NCBI GenBank assembly: GCA_021234155.1
Contig: JAJEKV010000132.1
Coordinates: 1,300,001 to 1,364,000, forward strand
Origin: Isoetes taiwanensis
Taxonomy: Eukaryota; Streptophyta; Lycopodiopsida; Isoetales; Isoetaceae
Reading direction: 5' to 3'
DNA: 64,000 nucleotides
The notes beneath the pieces are model-generated. The model worked only from the letters and a program-made list of their open reading frames with translations, did no database searches and was not told where the DNA came from. The position numbers and the translations under genes are program-made. This document shows positions 11,085-22,021 of the stretch, in pieces. Each line of letters starts with the position of its first letter. The stretch's first letter is position 1.

Positions 11085-11912
11085 TTGTAAAGCTATACTA
11101 ATCTATCGGAGGGAGGTGCTTGAGGATGTGCTTGTGCTTAAAGGAAATCAGGGAGAATTGGTGGAGATGTTACATGGTGGACTTGACAAGTTACTTTTAA
11201 ATAATGGAATTGAATTTTTTACCTGGTTTGATGACTTTCAAAGTACTTTGCAGCGAATATTGAACCGGAGATGTTCAGCAACATGGATGGAATTCATTGC
11301 AGGCTGCCCGTTTTCCTGATATGCGCATAAAATCAATGGAAACCCGTGGAAAAAGGGAATCCCATGAGAAGATCCGAGAAGTTGCGAAATCATGGCTCGT
11401 CATTGGGACCGGATGGTAGAACGGCGTGTTGCATTAGATCTTGTTAGGGAGACATTACAGGCACAAATAAGGGCCCAAAAAAAGCCCTTTTATATGCACT
11501 TGCATACTAGTTAACATGTCATTGCTAGTTACTTGCTAATATGTCATTGTTACTGGCTTGCAGATCATATTGCATTCTTGAAGTGAGAGGCGTGCACAAG
11601 CAAGGAAGGGCAATTCTTGCCATCACCGAAAATTCTTTTCCATCATGTATGTGTTCATCTAGTTTCTTTGTTTCACAAACAGGTCTTTGGTGCATTATAC
11701 GAACACGCAAGAAGCCCCTCCTCCAGTTTATCATATTCAACTGGCACAAATATATGGATTTTGAGGCCTATGTAACTGGAATAATGAGAGCATTTATAGC
11801 AAAATTTGGAAGCTATATATTTGGAAGTCAGAATGTCGATTGCTTCATTAGAGGAAACTTGAGAATGGAGAGAAGATATCTTGGTTGCTGCAAAACATAT
11901 CTTCAGGTGTAA
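11085..11912 (+). pseudogene. Further captured exon-like blocks, unidentified
   Basis: At 11113-11319 a frame reads VLVLKGNQGELVEMLHGGLD and on to FFTWFDDFQSTLQRILNRR. After an AG at about 11303 another reads RIKSMETRGKRESHEKIREV, then, after a shift, ARHWDRMVERRVALDLVRET to about 11500. At 11565-11640 and 11683-11908 further open blocks are bounded by plausible splice sites (TTGCAG|, ACAAACAG|, TTCAG|GTGTAA). All are plus-strand. I do not recognise the parents, and they may not belong to one gene. Confidence 0.4.
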
Positions 11913-12304
11913 CTGCCATGTTCTCACTGCAGTGATGTCATGCGATGCACTTATTTTATGATATCCATTGCTACTTAGTTCTGGCTGCCAAGTTCCTTAA
12001 ATTTTGAGTAAGTTGACTACATGCATGCTTCATTTGCATATTCTTTATTGTTTACAAGTGTTGCTTATTCCATAAAGAAAGATGTGCTATTCCATGAGTT
12101 ACTCTATTCTGGTATGTTGATATTCAAGAAAGACTTCACAACAGTTGAGATAACATCAATTCATAATGGTGAATTTCGATGTGTAAAGTCAATAAATTAT
12201 GCAATTTAAAATATATGGTTTGCAATAACACATCATTCATTTTGTACTTCTATTTTATTTTGATTTTTATTTTCTTGTTTACCTCAGGGTTTATGTTTGT
12301 TTCT

Positions 12305-12690
12305 TTTGGGGCCCGAAGGGCCCAAAAATTTTTCTAATTTAACAACCAATATAACTACTATTAACATTAATTAACACAAACCATTACATTAAACATGTTT
12401 AAAATTAAATTCCCCCTTAAACCCCCTTTTGTTTGGGTGCATATTCACATGGGGGGTGACGTAGGGCAGCGAGAGCCTTGTAATTATGTTTTGCACGTAC
12501 AAAATCAACACCATACAGTATATTGCCTGAAATCTTATAGTATTTTACAAATCTTGTTATACAGTATAACAAATTCTATACATCTATACCCCACAAACGA
12601 GGAACTTTGTGTACGGTGTAGATTAAGGAATAAGGGGTGAATATGCCTATCCAACAGCTCTCGTTGCCCGGAGTCACCCCCCCTATGAAT
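12305..12690 (-). repeat. Foldback/MITE element, copy 1 (inverted relative to the copy at 58 kb)
   Basis: Begins with the hairpin GGGCCCGAAGGGCCC and AAAAATTTTT. It carries TTTGGGTGCATATTCACA next to a G-rich junction and closes with GCTCTCGTTGCCCGGAGT at about 12657. Its internal part is the reverse complement of the interior of 58212-58745. The right arm is degraded here. No coding capacity. Confidence 0.7.
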
Positions 12691-13157
12691 ATACACAGGC
12701 ACGTGCACTGGGCCCAAAGCTCGCAAAATTGGAAGCTGAAGTTGTAAGCCTTAGTTTTCTGTTTTTCTGAAAAAGTGGAGTTGAAAAGTGCAAAAGACAA
12801 GACATGGGATTATGTGTAGATACTCACCTCTCCTCTTATAAGAGCTCTACAGACGTTAGAGTGGTCACTAAAAGCTTCAAAAGGTACAGCTTTTATGATT
12901 CACTGTTCATCTAATTACAAGTTCTTTTATTCCTTTTGCCACAACACAGGTGAAGAATGTAAAAGGCTAGAGGTTTCTGCCCTTCACTCTGAACATGTTG
13001 CATGCAAAGGGGATGTTGGTTGGTCACCCAAGCTGCATTTCTAATGATTTAATGGGATAGTATTGGTAGGAATATTGTTTCACATTGTTCCATGCCAGAA
13101 GTCGTGACTTACCTTTGCCCTTCTTTCCATGCGAGAGATATTAGGTTCTTGCATCAG

Positions 13158-14185
13158 AATTTCCATGGTTATCGTTTGCAAGACTTGATGATATATGGTG
13201 GTTCTCACCTAAAAATGCTCCTAACAATCCTGTTGTTGGGACTTTTCAAGGAAGAGAAACTATACCTGCAGATGCTGGCAAATCTACAATTGGTGGACAG
13301 ATATTATTCATAAGTAACATGGTGGCCATGGTGGCTGAACGTACAATTCATGATGGCCTCCTCCCTGTGGCTGTACTCAACTTTGTAACGCAGGTGGGAA
13401 GACGACCCATAATGCCTTTTAATAGCAACATGTAAAATGCATTTTCTTAGCATTAAAATGCTCTGTTATTTTTTTACATGATGAAGCTTGCTATTTTCTG
13501 ATAGTGAAGCTATTTTGCAGCTTGTGATCTTTTGTGGAGGCCCATGTGTAGGGGCTCTTATGGATTTTATGCCAAGGGTTGCTGCATTCAACATCCTAAG
13601 TACTATTCAGGCATGTTGCCTACTGTAGTTCATGAGACTTTATTTGTTATTGTCTCTAAGTTTCACTTACCTGACTCCAGGCGTTTGCAATGCTGGTGTC
13701 ATCATTTGTGATAGTTCATGCCTTGCGTGACGGACTCAGATTAATGGCAACCGGATCGGCGTTGTTTCTGCAGCCATGGTTCATTGTCTTAATGATTGCA
13801 GGCGCAGCTGAACGGCTTAGTGGATTGGCAGCAGGCATTGCATTTGAGCGTGACTGGGTTGTCCTGGTCAAGTGTTATTCAACCATGTCATTCTTCATGG
13901 TGGTAACTGGCAATAACTTTTTCACAACTGTTTTAGCTTGCTGGTCCAAATCGCACTATTGCATTGGCCAATGCTAATGCACTCCTTCGAAGAGTGGATC
14001 TTATTTGTGAGGTAACAAGGGTGGTCATATTTGAATTCATGTTTAAAATATTTTGTGTCTTAATTGTCATGTGGGCTATGCAGATAACTGGTCCCTTTAT
14101 TTTTGGCATCCTGCTGTCCAAGTACAACCCTGTGACTTGCATTCATATAGCAGCAGTTGTCATGGTTGTTTCCCTTCCATTAGTG
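13158..14185 (+). pseudogene. Ferroportin/IREG3 (MAR1, SLC40A3-type) gene fragment, five exons
   Basis: Members of this family are chloroplast-envelope metal transporters. Exons are 13158-13393, 13521-13610, 13681-13866, 13937-14011 and 14084-14185, separated by introns of about 70-130 bases. Diagnostic strings are [75 protein letters not shown] and [16 protein letters not shown], the middle membrane core of MAR1-like proteins. All splices are GT-AG except the second intron, which appears to use a GC donor (CAG|GCATGT). No stop or frameshift was seen, yet the C-terminal half and transit peptide are absent before and after. It is a captured fragment. Confidence 0.85.
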
Positions 14186-14189
14186 GTAT

Positions 14190-14640
14190 GTACGTTTTGT
14201 AAGGCTCAAGGTTCCTTCTAGCATGTGAATAATAGCAATGAAACAATGGAACTACATCAGCTTAACACATTTAAGAATATGCTGTAACACATTTATGAAT
14301 ATGCTGGAGGATCTAAGTCCAGCTGTTCAAATTATCTGCTTATTCTAACTGCATGGATATATGTATATTGAGTGTGCAATATGCTGTTCCAGACAACATA
14401 CAGATATCTGCTGAAGGACAGCATCTTCTTTCACACATTTTCTGCAGCATACTCTTCGTAAGCCAAACCTCTGCTCTTTATGCGCATCATTCAAGAAGCT
14501 AGGGTACCTGTGTTCATGTGTTCCTGTTAATTTATCTTTTGTGAAGAGGTAGGTTTGCCATTGAAAATTATGGACATTTAGTTGCAGCTAAAATCTGTTT
14601 ATGGGCTGGGTTTTGTTGTCATGGATCCAGCCCTAAAAGG
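14190..14640. other. Helitron interior, no gene recognised
   Basis: AT-rich intron-like sequence following the last ferroportin exon donor. The word AACACATTTAAGAATATGCT is duplicated at about 14265 and 14286. Confidence 0.35.
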
Positions 14641-14675
14641 ACTTTTTTGGGTTGCCCGTAGGGCAACCCTTGGGG
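14641..14675 (-). repeat. Hairpin-tipped repeat end, copy 3
   Basis: GGGTTGCCCGTAGGGCAACCC preceded by TTTTTT, the same hairpin plus A/T-run design as at 1602-1645 and 63477-63510. It marks one end of an inserted repeat whose other end I could not place. Confidence 0.45.
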
Positions 14676-15385
14676 AGTATGGGGCAAGACGCATAGATGG
14701 CCGCGATTTAAGAATCTTGTGGCATATTCTTTGTCAACGGTTGTGGACTTTTGGGATTTGAGGGACCCCTCAAGACGTTTAGACGACGTGGATTGCATAT
14801 GAGCTTGGCGGAGGGTGGGGATGTGGTCGGCAGATCTTTCAGGCTCCAAGCCTGTCGTCCACTGGTGTCTAAATTCTTTCTTGATCGGTTGTCTGTGGTA
14901 TTTTGGCGGGATTGCTAGTGGGGCAGGAGTGTGACCGTGGAATTTGTAGATTCAGGCGATTTTTTGTTTGTAGGCTTGTGGGTTTGGCATGCCTCCTGTT
15001 TTATGCCTTGATATGGCCAGGGCGTGAATGGTGGTCGGGAGGGATCGGTTCATTTCGAGCAAGGGAGGGTCGTTTTAATAAAGGGTTTTAGTCTCTTTGT
15101 TGACTGCTTTGCTAGGTTTCTTGCAAGGACATGGCCGACTGCTTAATCGGCTTGCACTGCCATGGTCATGCTTGGTGGAGGCCTCTGGAACAAAGCTTTC
15201 CATGGCTAATCAAATTTTGTAAGTATGTGTTTTATTTGGCATTTTCTACCTTATGGGTTCTCTTTCATCGATCCATATTTTCTAACTCATATTTTTACTG
15301 CTTAAATGCGTACTCGGTCTGTTTGGTGTTCTCTGCATTTCCATGCCCGGTCCATTTGGCCCAACAATTTCGGTTTTAGGTTGTT
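14676..15385. other. Repeat-derived DNA, no gene recognised
   Basis: Higher GC than its surroundings up to about 15090 and likely part of an inserted element. Frames have no recognisable family. Confidence 0.3.
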
Positions 15386-15389
15386 GGTA

Positions 15390-15800
15390 TGGTCGGTAAA
15401 GCTTCAATTAATTTTAATGAGAGACGGAACTTGTAGCATAGTTGATGGCCCAGAAGCAAAACCGGGAGATGCCTCTAAACTTCAAGAGTGGGAGATCGAG
15501 ATAGAAAAGCCATAACCACGATTGGTTTGGCGTATATACACGTTCACCTTGTGGACAAAAGGCTCCACATATTAACTGGGATACCTTAGTGGAAGCATTT
15601 GGCAGCAAAGGGAAAGAGTCGTGAGTTGGCATTGAAGCAGCAAGTGTTTGATGTGACCGAGTGTTGGAATAGCAAGGTTGAAGGCGGTAGAGTGTCGATA
15701 GAAGATCAAATGGCGATTATTATTGAAAACATTAGCTCGATGTCTCTTATTGAAGATTGTGGATAGGTTGGAACTAGGCAACCTTTAGAAGGGCTCCCTC
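15390..15800 (+). pseudogene. Ty1/Copia gag (UBN2-type) relic
   Basis: Frames read DGTCSIVDGPEAKPGDASKL and QEWEIEIEKP, then after shifts LVEAFGSKGKE and ALKQQVFDVTECWNSK. This is the order seen in Copia gag polyproteins: the DG-W/C-SIVDG start, the LQEW stretch, the AFGSKGN-like word and KQQVF. At least three frameshifts break it. No protease, integrase or RT part follows, and no LTR could be placed. Confidence 0.6.
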
Positions 15801-16953
15801 TTGATGAATTATTTCTCTGCAAATATTAAACGCTATTGTAAATCAAAGTTTCTCTTTACCATATTATTATTGCCATTGTTTACGGCTATGAGACTTTGCA
15901 AGTATTCAAAAAGATGCCTTCACCGAAACTGTGGAGATTGTGGAAGGAAACTCCATGTGAGTCTTTGGGCACTTTTTGCAAGTTGGTACAGAACATAGAT
16001 TTTTTTTGTATAGCTACATGCAAAGGTTTGATTCTACGTCTCTGGACTGCATCATGCAAGTAGTCATAGGTGTATCAAGTAGTCATAGGTGTATGTCAGT
16101 ATTTGCCTAAGATTGATTCATTGATGAATGCTTAAAAAGCATGTCGGTGCAGATTGGAAAATGATGATGTTGCATTTTTGGACCTTAAGGGTTGGCCACG
16201 CACATAGCACGCTATGCAAGGCCATTGTTTATCTTTGTAACATGGTCTCCTTTTGCTTTCTCATTTCCATCTTTAGTTATAAGTTAAGGGAATAAATCTC
16301 TATGGCACATTATTCAAAAGCATTTATTGTTTAAAAGAAAACTATGTGATGCAATGCAGGAGGTGCAGGAAGATGCCGTCTGTGATGTTGTGCGCTGCTA
16401 GTCACATTCTTGCCATCGTGCAGGAAAAATGATAGCTTTGGTTCTCATTGTGAGTTTTCTGCATGTAGGTACCTGCCTTTAATAGAAGCAGATCTCAGGG
16501 AATATATGTGGGAATCAGAATCCTATCATCCTTCCTAGAACATTTAGGGTAAATTTCTTCTTTTTAGAGTTTTGCCTCATAGTGAACACAGCAAGCATGC
16601 TTAAGCTATTTGTCAATGTGATAGTGTTAATAATGAAGTGGACGGTATGCATTTTAGGAGACACATACTAGCTCGGAGTAGATCAATTTGTGTATCAGAA
16701 ATACAGTACATACGGCAAGCTACTACTGCTTTGTTAACATCCACAGCTTGGAGCAAAGTTGGTAAACAAAGTAGATTTGTTGCAACGTTCCTTTTATTCC
16801 GTACCTTGTAGTCCATCTGAGTATAGAAATTATATATGCATTTGAATCGATGAGTAAATCCAGTGGTTGAAAATATTATTAGGTCTTATAATGTTCATTG
16901 AATATTACAAATTTACACATTTGATACCTAACTTATAATGGTACTCTATGCAG
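15801..16953. other. Helitron interior, no gene recognised
   Basis: Continuing gag-like debris to about 16130, then AT-rich sequence. GTCATAGGTGTATCAAGTA is directly duplicated at about 16063-16095. Just before 16954 a CTCTATGCAG acceptor leads into the next captured exon. Confidence 0.35.
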
Positions 16954-17420
16954 CTAGCAACTGGTGCTCATGTAACAGCCACATGTGGGGCACGGAATGT
17001 TGAGTTAATTAAAAGCCTAGGTGCTGATGAAGTGCTAGACTACAAGACTCCAGAAGGGATTGCATTAAAGAGCCCTTCGAGTTGCAAATTTAATGTCGTC
17101 ATTAAGCGAGGGGATTCCTTGGTCTACATTTCAAAGATGTTCTTGCTAGAAGAGCGGTAGTGGTCGATCTTCTTGCTACTTTAGGTGCAATCATGAGGAG
17201 TGGTCTTATGTTCCTTATCTTGGCAAAGCAAAAGTTGCTACCTTATTTCTGGTCACCAAATAGCAAGGATCTTAAAATTCTAATGGACTTAATCAAAGAT
17301 GGTAAATTGAAAACGATAGTTGATTCCAAGTACACCTTAGCAGATCTTGAGCAAGCATGGACAAAGTGTTCTGAATGACATGCTACAGGCAAAATCTTAG
17401 TGGAAATAGCCAAACTATGA
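16954..17420 (+). pseudogene. RTN4IP1-like zinc-type quinone oxidoreductase fragment (C-terminal half)
   Basis: Parent proteins are MDR-superfamily NADPH oxidoreductases. After the acceptor at 16951-16953 the frame reads VTATCGARNVELIKSLGADE and on to DYKTPEGIALKSPS, the nucleotide-binding core just after the Rossmann glycine motif. A frameshift near 17110-17155 leads into VVDLLATLGAIM, NSKDLKILMDLIKDGKLKT and DSKYTLADLEQAW. An in-frame TGA (17376-17378) sits where the family has GHATGK. Beyond it HATGKILVEIAKL runs to the natural stop at 17418-17420. So the terminal exon is present but doubly broken. Confidence 0.82.
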
Positions 17421-18085
17421 TTACGCATTGTGGGCGATGGCTTATTGATTTTGAACTTTTATGTATTTATTCCTTTGTATATTTACATTATTGTAATTCA
17501 ATACTAGTTTGTTCCATTTTTCTAGATTTATCTTCACTCTTATAATGCATAATACCAAATGACACTCACGCACGAACAAACTACAAAAAGTGATTCTAGG
17601 GACAATCATCATGTAATAAATCGAGCGTCTTAAATATCATCTTGAACCAAAGAAAATACAGGATGTGTTTGTGGACAAAGAGTTTTTTCGTGTTGTGATG
17701 TTAAAGTCAAAAGCACATGGAGTTTTTTCGATTTTTACCGGGTTCAAACATGACAAGGATGATATTCTAAACCGTAATAAACACTCTTTTAGTTACATTT
17801 GATGAAACTACCTCTCATCTCGATTATGACTTCTCTTCAAGTACAAATTTTTCTTAAACGAGGGACTTAGGCATTTTTAGTTTACACTAGTTTGCTTCCT
17901 ATTTCCAATCCACGTTGTAGATTGTTGATAACACATGAAGCATTGTCCTTTAATGTTCCTTCCCATCCCATGTTTGCTGGCCTCAAGGGGTGTTATTGGC
18001 CATTGCACTAAATGTTTTACATCATATGCGTTGAATGGATGTGAACATAATGGACTTAGTGATTATAATGGTCAATTGTAGACGC
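17421..18085. other. Likely 3' flank of the captured oxidoreductase exon
   Basis: AT-rich, with no frames of note. The first 200 bases look like a 3' UTR (T-rich, AATAA-like words near 17500). No further gene is seen. Confidence 0.3.
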
Positions 18086-18142
18086 ATCAATGGGCCTTGC
18101 AAAGGAAGGAAGGAAGGAAGGGCAACCCATTGATGCGTTAGC
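18084..18142. repeat. Short inverted repeat with an (AAGG)n loop
   Basis: Arms ACGCATCAATGGG and CCCATTGATGCGT flank a loop of AAGGAAGGAAGG. It can form a stem of 13 base pairs. Confidence 0.7.
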
Positions 18143-18239
18143 ATCTTGTTTTAATACTCTCTCACTCAAAAGTAACAAACGTCTTTAGAAAGGCGCTTTT
18201 TTATTACTCTCTCAAAAGTAACAAAAGCGTCTTTAGAAA

Positions 18240-18600
18240 AGGGCCATTGCCTTTTTAACCTTGCCTTTTTAACCTTTTTACATACGACTTTTTTTTAGCC
18301 CTCAACCCCCCAAACTTAAAGAGTCCAAGATGTAAAAGGCACACCTTTTGCCTTTTCCTCCAAATGTAAAAGACAGCGACTTGAATAATAAAAGAGGACA
18401 CCAACTTTTGCCTTTTTCCCTCAAACGTAAAAAGCACCTTTTATAATAAAAGTTGGAATTTTTTTGTTTTGTTACATACCCACATTTGTTGTAAACGCCA
18501 AGACCCATCGAACCCCTCAAACATAAAGATTCGAAGACATAAAGGCACACCTTTTGCCTTTTTCTCCCAAACGTAAAAGACACCTTTTGAGCACCTTTTT
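18240..18600. repeat. Degenerate AAAGGCACACCTTTTGCC repeats upstream of small gene A
   Basis: The words AAAGGCACACCTTTTGCC, CCCAAACGTAAAAGACA and ACCTTTTGAG-like blocks recur four to five times between 18240 and 18600, ending about 30 bases before a TATA box. They may be promoter repeats of the small gene at 18692, although their sequence only shows repetition. Confidence 0.5.
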
Positions 18601-18630
18601 GGACTTCCAAGAGGACATCACCTTTCCCCC

Positions 18631-18640
18631 CTATAAATAC
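18631..18640 (+). promoter_or_regulatory. TATA box of small gene A
   Basis: CTATAAATAC lies about 55 bases before the ATG at 18692, leaving room for a start site around 18660 and a short leader. It is the cleanest core promoter in the Helitron. Confidence 0.55.
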
Positions 18641-18691
18641 GGGCTTCAAGCATTGCATTTGTAGAGTGCCTAGCTGTATCGTAGCCCAAAG

Positions 18692-19104
18692 ATGGAAGAC
18701 AATAATGAACACAACTTAGGTATCCAAGACGTTGGCATCGTTATCAGCCCTACGGTAAGACACGTTTTCTATTGCATCCAGAAAAAAAAAATGTCAATTA
18801 ACATCATGCTTTTGTTTTATAGGCGCCCATAGAAAATGATACAGATAATGTGCTCCAACACGTTGCTCAGCTGGAGCAATCAATCAATCATTTATATGGT
18901 TCAATGACGTCATTTGACGTGAACTTGGATGAACGCCCCAACATCACGCTCCCACAATTGAATGCACTTCAAGCTACACTTCGTCAACACCTAAACGAAC
19001 GAATCCAACAACATATTCTTGGCACCCGTTCATTTTTATCCTTTGTACAAAAATTACGAGAAGAGAAAATCCAAGATATACAATATGAACGACGAAATCC
19101 ATAG
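18692..19104 (+). CDS. Small gene A of the Helitron, two exons, unknown function
   Basis: Exon 1 is 18692-18754 (ATG in AAAGATGGA, donor ACG|GTAAGA) and exon 2 is 18823-19104 (acceptor TTATAG|GCG, stop TAG). The joined product is about 114 residues, intact, hydrophilic and rich in Q, N, L and E. It contains LQHVAQLEQSINHLYGSM and ALQATLRQHLNERIQQHIL, which look like two amphipathic helices or a short coiled coil. There is no signal peptide or membrane segment. It stands just before small gene B and the Helitron 3' end. Family unknown. Intactness, splice sites and TATA box argue that it is, or recently was, expressed. Confidence 0.55.
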
Positions 19105-19410
19105 CAAAGCTTGAGTTATTTACCAATAACCTATAGGTCCAGATGATTGATTAGTGGATAATGTATGTCCTATTGTTAGGAACTTCAGTTCTGTTTAATA
19201 TTCTATATTTTTTCTCCCAATGGCTTTTGCTACAAATAAATAAATAGAACTTACAAAAAGTTACAAAGTTGCATACACCATGTCAAATACATATTCACGT
19301 GGAGGACTTTAGAAGGCCATACCTTTTTTCAAAAAATCGTCTTTTTCACCTTTTTGACATTATAAAATAGGAAGATTTAGCTTTCAAGAATAGAGGAGGA
19401 CCCAAGGCAC

Positions 19411-19914
19411 ATGGAGCAACCTAATGAGCAAGGATTTATCTATATCGAACTTGAAGGAGACAATCAATGAGACACTAAGGAGCAACAAGCACAAAATAGA
19501 GAGGGACATAATGAGCAAACATGCATCCACATCGGACTTCAAGGAAACGAACACATGGAGACTGAAAACCAACAAGCACAAAACCATGAGAGAGATGACC
19601 AACAGACATATGAGCAGCAACAAGACACTGAGATCAGTAGCCAAGAAGAAGTTGCGGACACATCAGTGGTTGAGATTATCAACCAACAAGAAGTTGACAA
19701 GATAGCAGACCTTATATACACAAGTGACAATATGCTCCTAGCTACATCACAAAGAGTTATAGACTTTGACTATAAGCTTACCTCAACACCTGCTCAAGTT
19801 AACAACATGCTCCCACTCAGAACTGCTATGTACAAGCACCGTGCTATGCTACTCAAAGCTCTTAGAGATACCAATGCAACACTATCTAACATGAAAGAGT
19901 TAGGTTTCTTTTAA
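19411..19914 (+). pseudogene. Small gene B of the Helitron, one in-frame stop
   Basis: A 168-codon frame from ATG 19411 (MEQPNEQGFIYIELEGDNQ) to TAA 19912-19914 is interrupted only by TGA at 19468-19470. The middle has an imperfect duplication (EQQAQNREGHNEQ and NQQAQNHERDDQQ). The C-terminal half is more ordered (DKIADLIYTSDNMLLATSQR, MLLKALRDTNATLSNMKELG). It ends KELGFF 244 bases before CTAG. The other Helitron end, at 2784-2807, keeps the same last codons (MKELGF stop). This gene is therefore a shared part of the family's 3' region rather than a recent capture. Function unknown. Confidence 0.5.
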
Positions 19915-20133
19915 ATATTGTTAAAACCTTTACAAAATCTTTGTTATAATAAAAAGTTATAAAAGTTAGCAACTTTCAGTTTTATTATATATCCACATTC
20001 TCCAAATGGCTCTTCCAGTTTACTATTACTATGTTTGGATATTTTTTTTCCTCAATAATAAAACGTTACTGCACACTTTTCTTATTGCGAACAAAACATT
20101 TATAAACTTCCAACTTATGCCCCGGAAACTTAT

Positions 20134-20161
20134 GCCCAGCAACGCTGGGCACCGTTACTAG
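20134..20161 (+). repeat. Helitron 3' terminal hairpin and CTAG
   Basis: GCCCAGC-AAC-GCTGGGC, then ACCGTTA and CTAG, with host T following. It is identical in plan, and nearly in sequence, to 2917-2944. Confidence 0.9.
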
Positions 20162-21656
20162 TAGATTGATGAAAAAGTCCAGCCTTCATTTCTCTTTACA
20201 AAAGATTAAATAGCATAGAATCTAATATTTATGCACGGAATTAAGGCAGGGAATTAAGCCCATTGTAGCAACTTCAACACTATTCATTGCACTGAAATAC
20301 CCCACTTCCAAAGTATCCATGGCATGACTCCAGCTATTGAGAAGTGATGTTAGTGTGTTAAATCCCAGTCATGAATATTTGAGAACGTGAAAAGCCAAAA
20401 AACTCAAAAAAAAAAAAAAAATGTAGATGATCACAGTAAAAGTTCGTGTTCTACAAATATTCGGTGCCTCGAATGATTCAATGGCAAAACATATTTCTTT
20501 TGGTTGCTTGAAATACTTTTCAAGCATCTGCCACAACTTTGCACTTGCCATGCATCTTAATCATAACCTTCAAGTAACGTTTATAACTTGGCAGTTCCTA
20601 CAAACGACAGACATAGAGAATAATAGTAAGAAAAAGCAAGTCCTTTTAAAAATTGAAAGAAATCAATAAAAACATCATGGCGGACTTGTTTCTACTAAAC
20701 CATCTTAGTGACTATGGAGGAAAGTTCTCCTCCTGCATCACATTACATACTTTCTAGAATATCGAAAACAATAATGTGCCAAACACCAAAGTACAAAGTT
20801 AATGATGCTTCGGTATTCTGCCTCTGCTAAGTGGTTTTCCTGTGCATAATCAAGTCATATGTGTTGTTTGAAAGTGCTACAGGTTCATTAATAGGATGAT
20901 CTATGTAACATTCAAATTGACAATGGACAAATATCACTAAATATCTGCAATGGATCTAAAGCAAAGCTACAACCATCCAAAGTATGTAAGAATCTTGTTT
21001 GATATCTGGAATCAAGTGTTCCACCACCTCATATCAGAAGTAAGTTACCTTAATGCAGCTTATAGGAAAGAGCAGATCATTTTCCTAGATGCTTCTTCGC
21101 TAAAACATTTGTGCGTAAAAGACCAATCCATTGAAAAAAGGCATTTCCTCAATTTGCAGAATGGATCAATATTTCCTAATATATCAGCTCACACTGATCT
21201 ATGCAGGCTTGTCCGTGAATCTGTCAAATGGAAACATATCAGCTCATATTGATCTATGCAGGCTAATTGAACTCTTTATCTTATGGTTAAATCAATTAGA
21301 AATAAAAGATACGCATCTTCAAAGCATCTTTAGTATTGTCAAGTTTGATAACAAAGATTGATTGTTTCTAACACTGTTGAGAGATAACAAAAATATGTTG
21401 TACGGAATGCTTGTCTTGCTCTTTTGGATATGGCATCTTACCCAGCTAATAGCTAGATATAGATTATGGACTTGGGAGGCATATGGATATTCTAGTGGGC
21501 AAAGGCTTGAACAAATGAAACCATCATACATATATTAGTTCTGTGGTGCTACATAGAAAATGCATTTTCATGCATTATGCTAGTGCCTATGAAAGTACTT
21601 CCAGATGATTAATTTATTCTAACGCATGTCTCGGAGATCTACACCAAAGCCTTAAT

Positions 21657-21900
21657 TCACCTTAAACCGATATCTTCCAGGCAGTCTGGGACCCCTAGTA
21701 AATTGACATCTTCATAGGAAAACATCATGACATTAGAGCTTCTAGAAATGGCGACGGGATTTTGAATCTTGTCATTTATTCTGCTCCAAAATATAGGCAC
21801 TGATTGACCCCGTACCAAATGAATCTCCTTCAAACCTAACCATGTGTTTTTGGCATCCACCTCCAGCTAGAGCAACTTGGCCAAATTTCGATGTCAGAAA
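21657..21900 (-). pseudogene. Conserved minus-strand frame of the repeat unit, copy 2
   Basis: Reads NTWLGLKEIHLVRGQSVPIF, then SRINDKIQNPVAISRSS. The same frame is longer (105 codons) in copy 3 at 39305-39622. Here a one-base difference near 21858 breaks the upstream part. I do not recognise the family. Confidence 0.35.
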
Positions 21901-22021
21901 AATATTGTGGAATTTTTTGATCATCGGAGATGATGTCCGGCAGCAGAAATCCTCGAAACTTTAGAAAAAATTTCAAAAAGGTTTTCCACTTGGAAAACCA
22001 ACTCTAAACGGTAGATATGAA

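Larger units (their letters stand above)
6609..20161 (+). mobile_element. Non-autonomous Helitron, 13,553 bp, with captured gene fragments
   Basis: The 5' end is TC at 6609-6610 directly after host AAA. The 3' end is the hairpin GCCCAGCAACGCTGGGC (20134-20150), then CTAG at 20158-20161 directly before host T. There is no target duplication, as expected for Helitrons, and the empty site is preserved in copy 1 near 5003. No Rep or helicase domain was found inside. The cargo includes fragments of an ASG2-type WD40 gene, a MAR1-type ferroportin and an RTN4IP1-like oxidoreductase, all plus-strand with introns. It also has a Copia gag relic, a SINE-like tRNA relic, a foldback element and two small genes near the 3' end. 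Family copies end at 2944 and begin near 52393. Confidence 0.9.
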
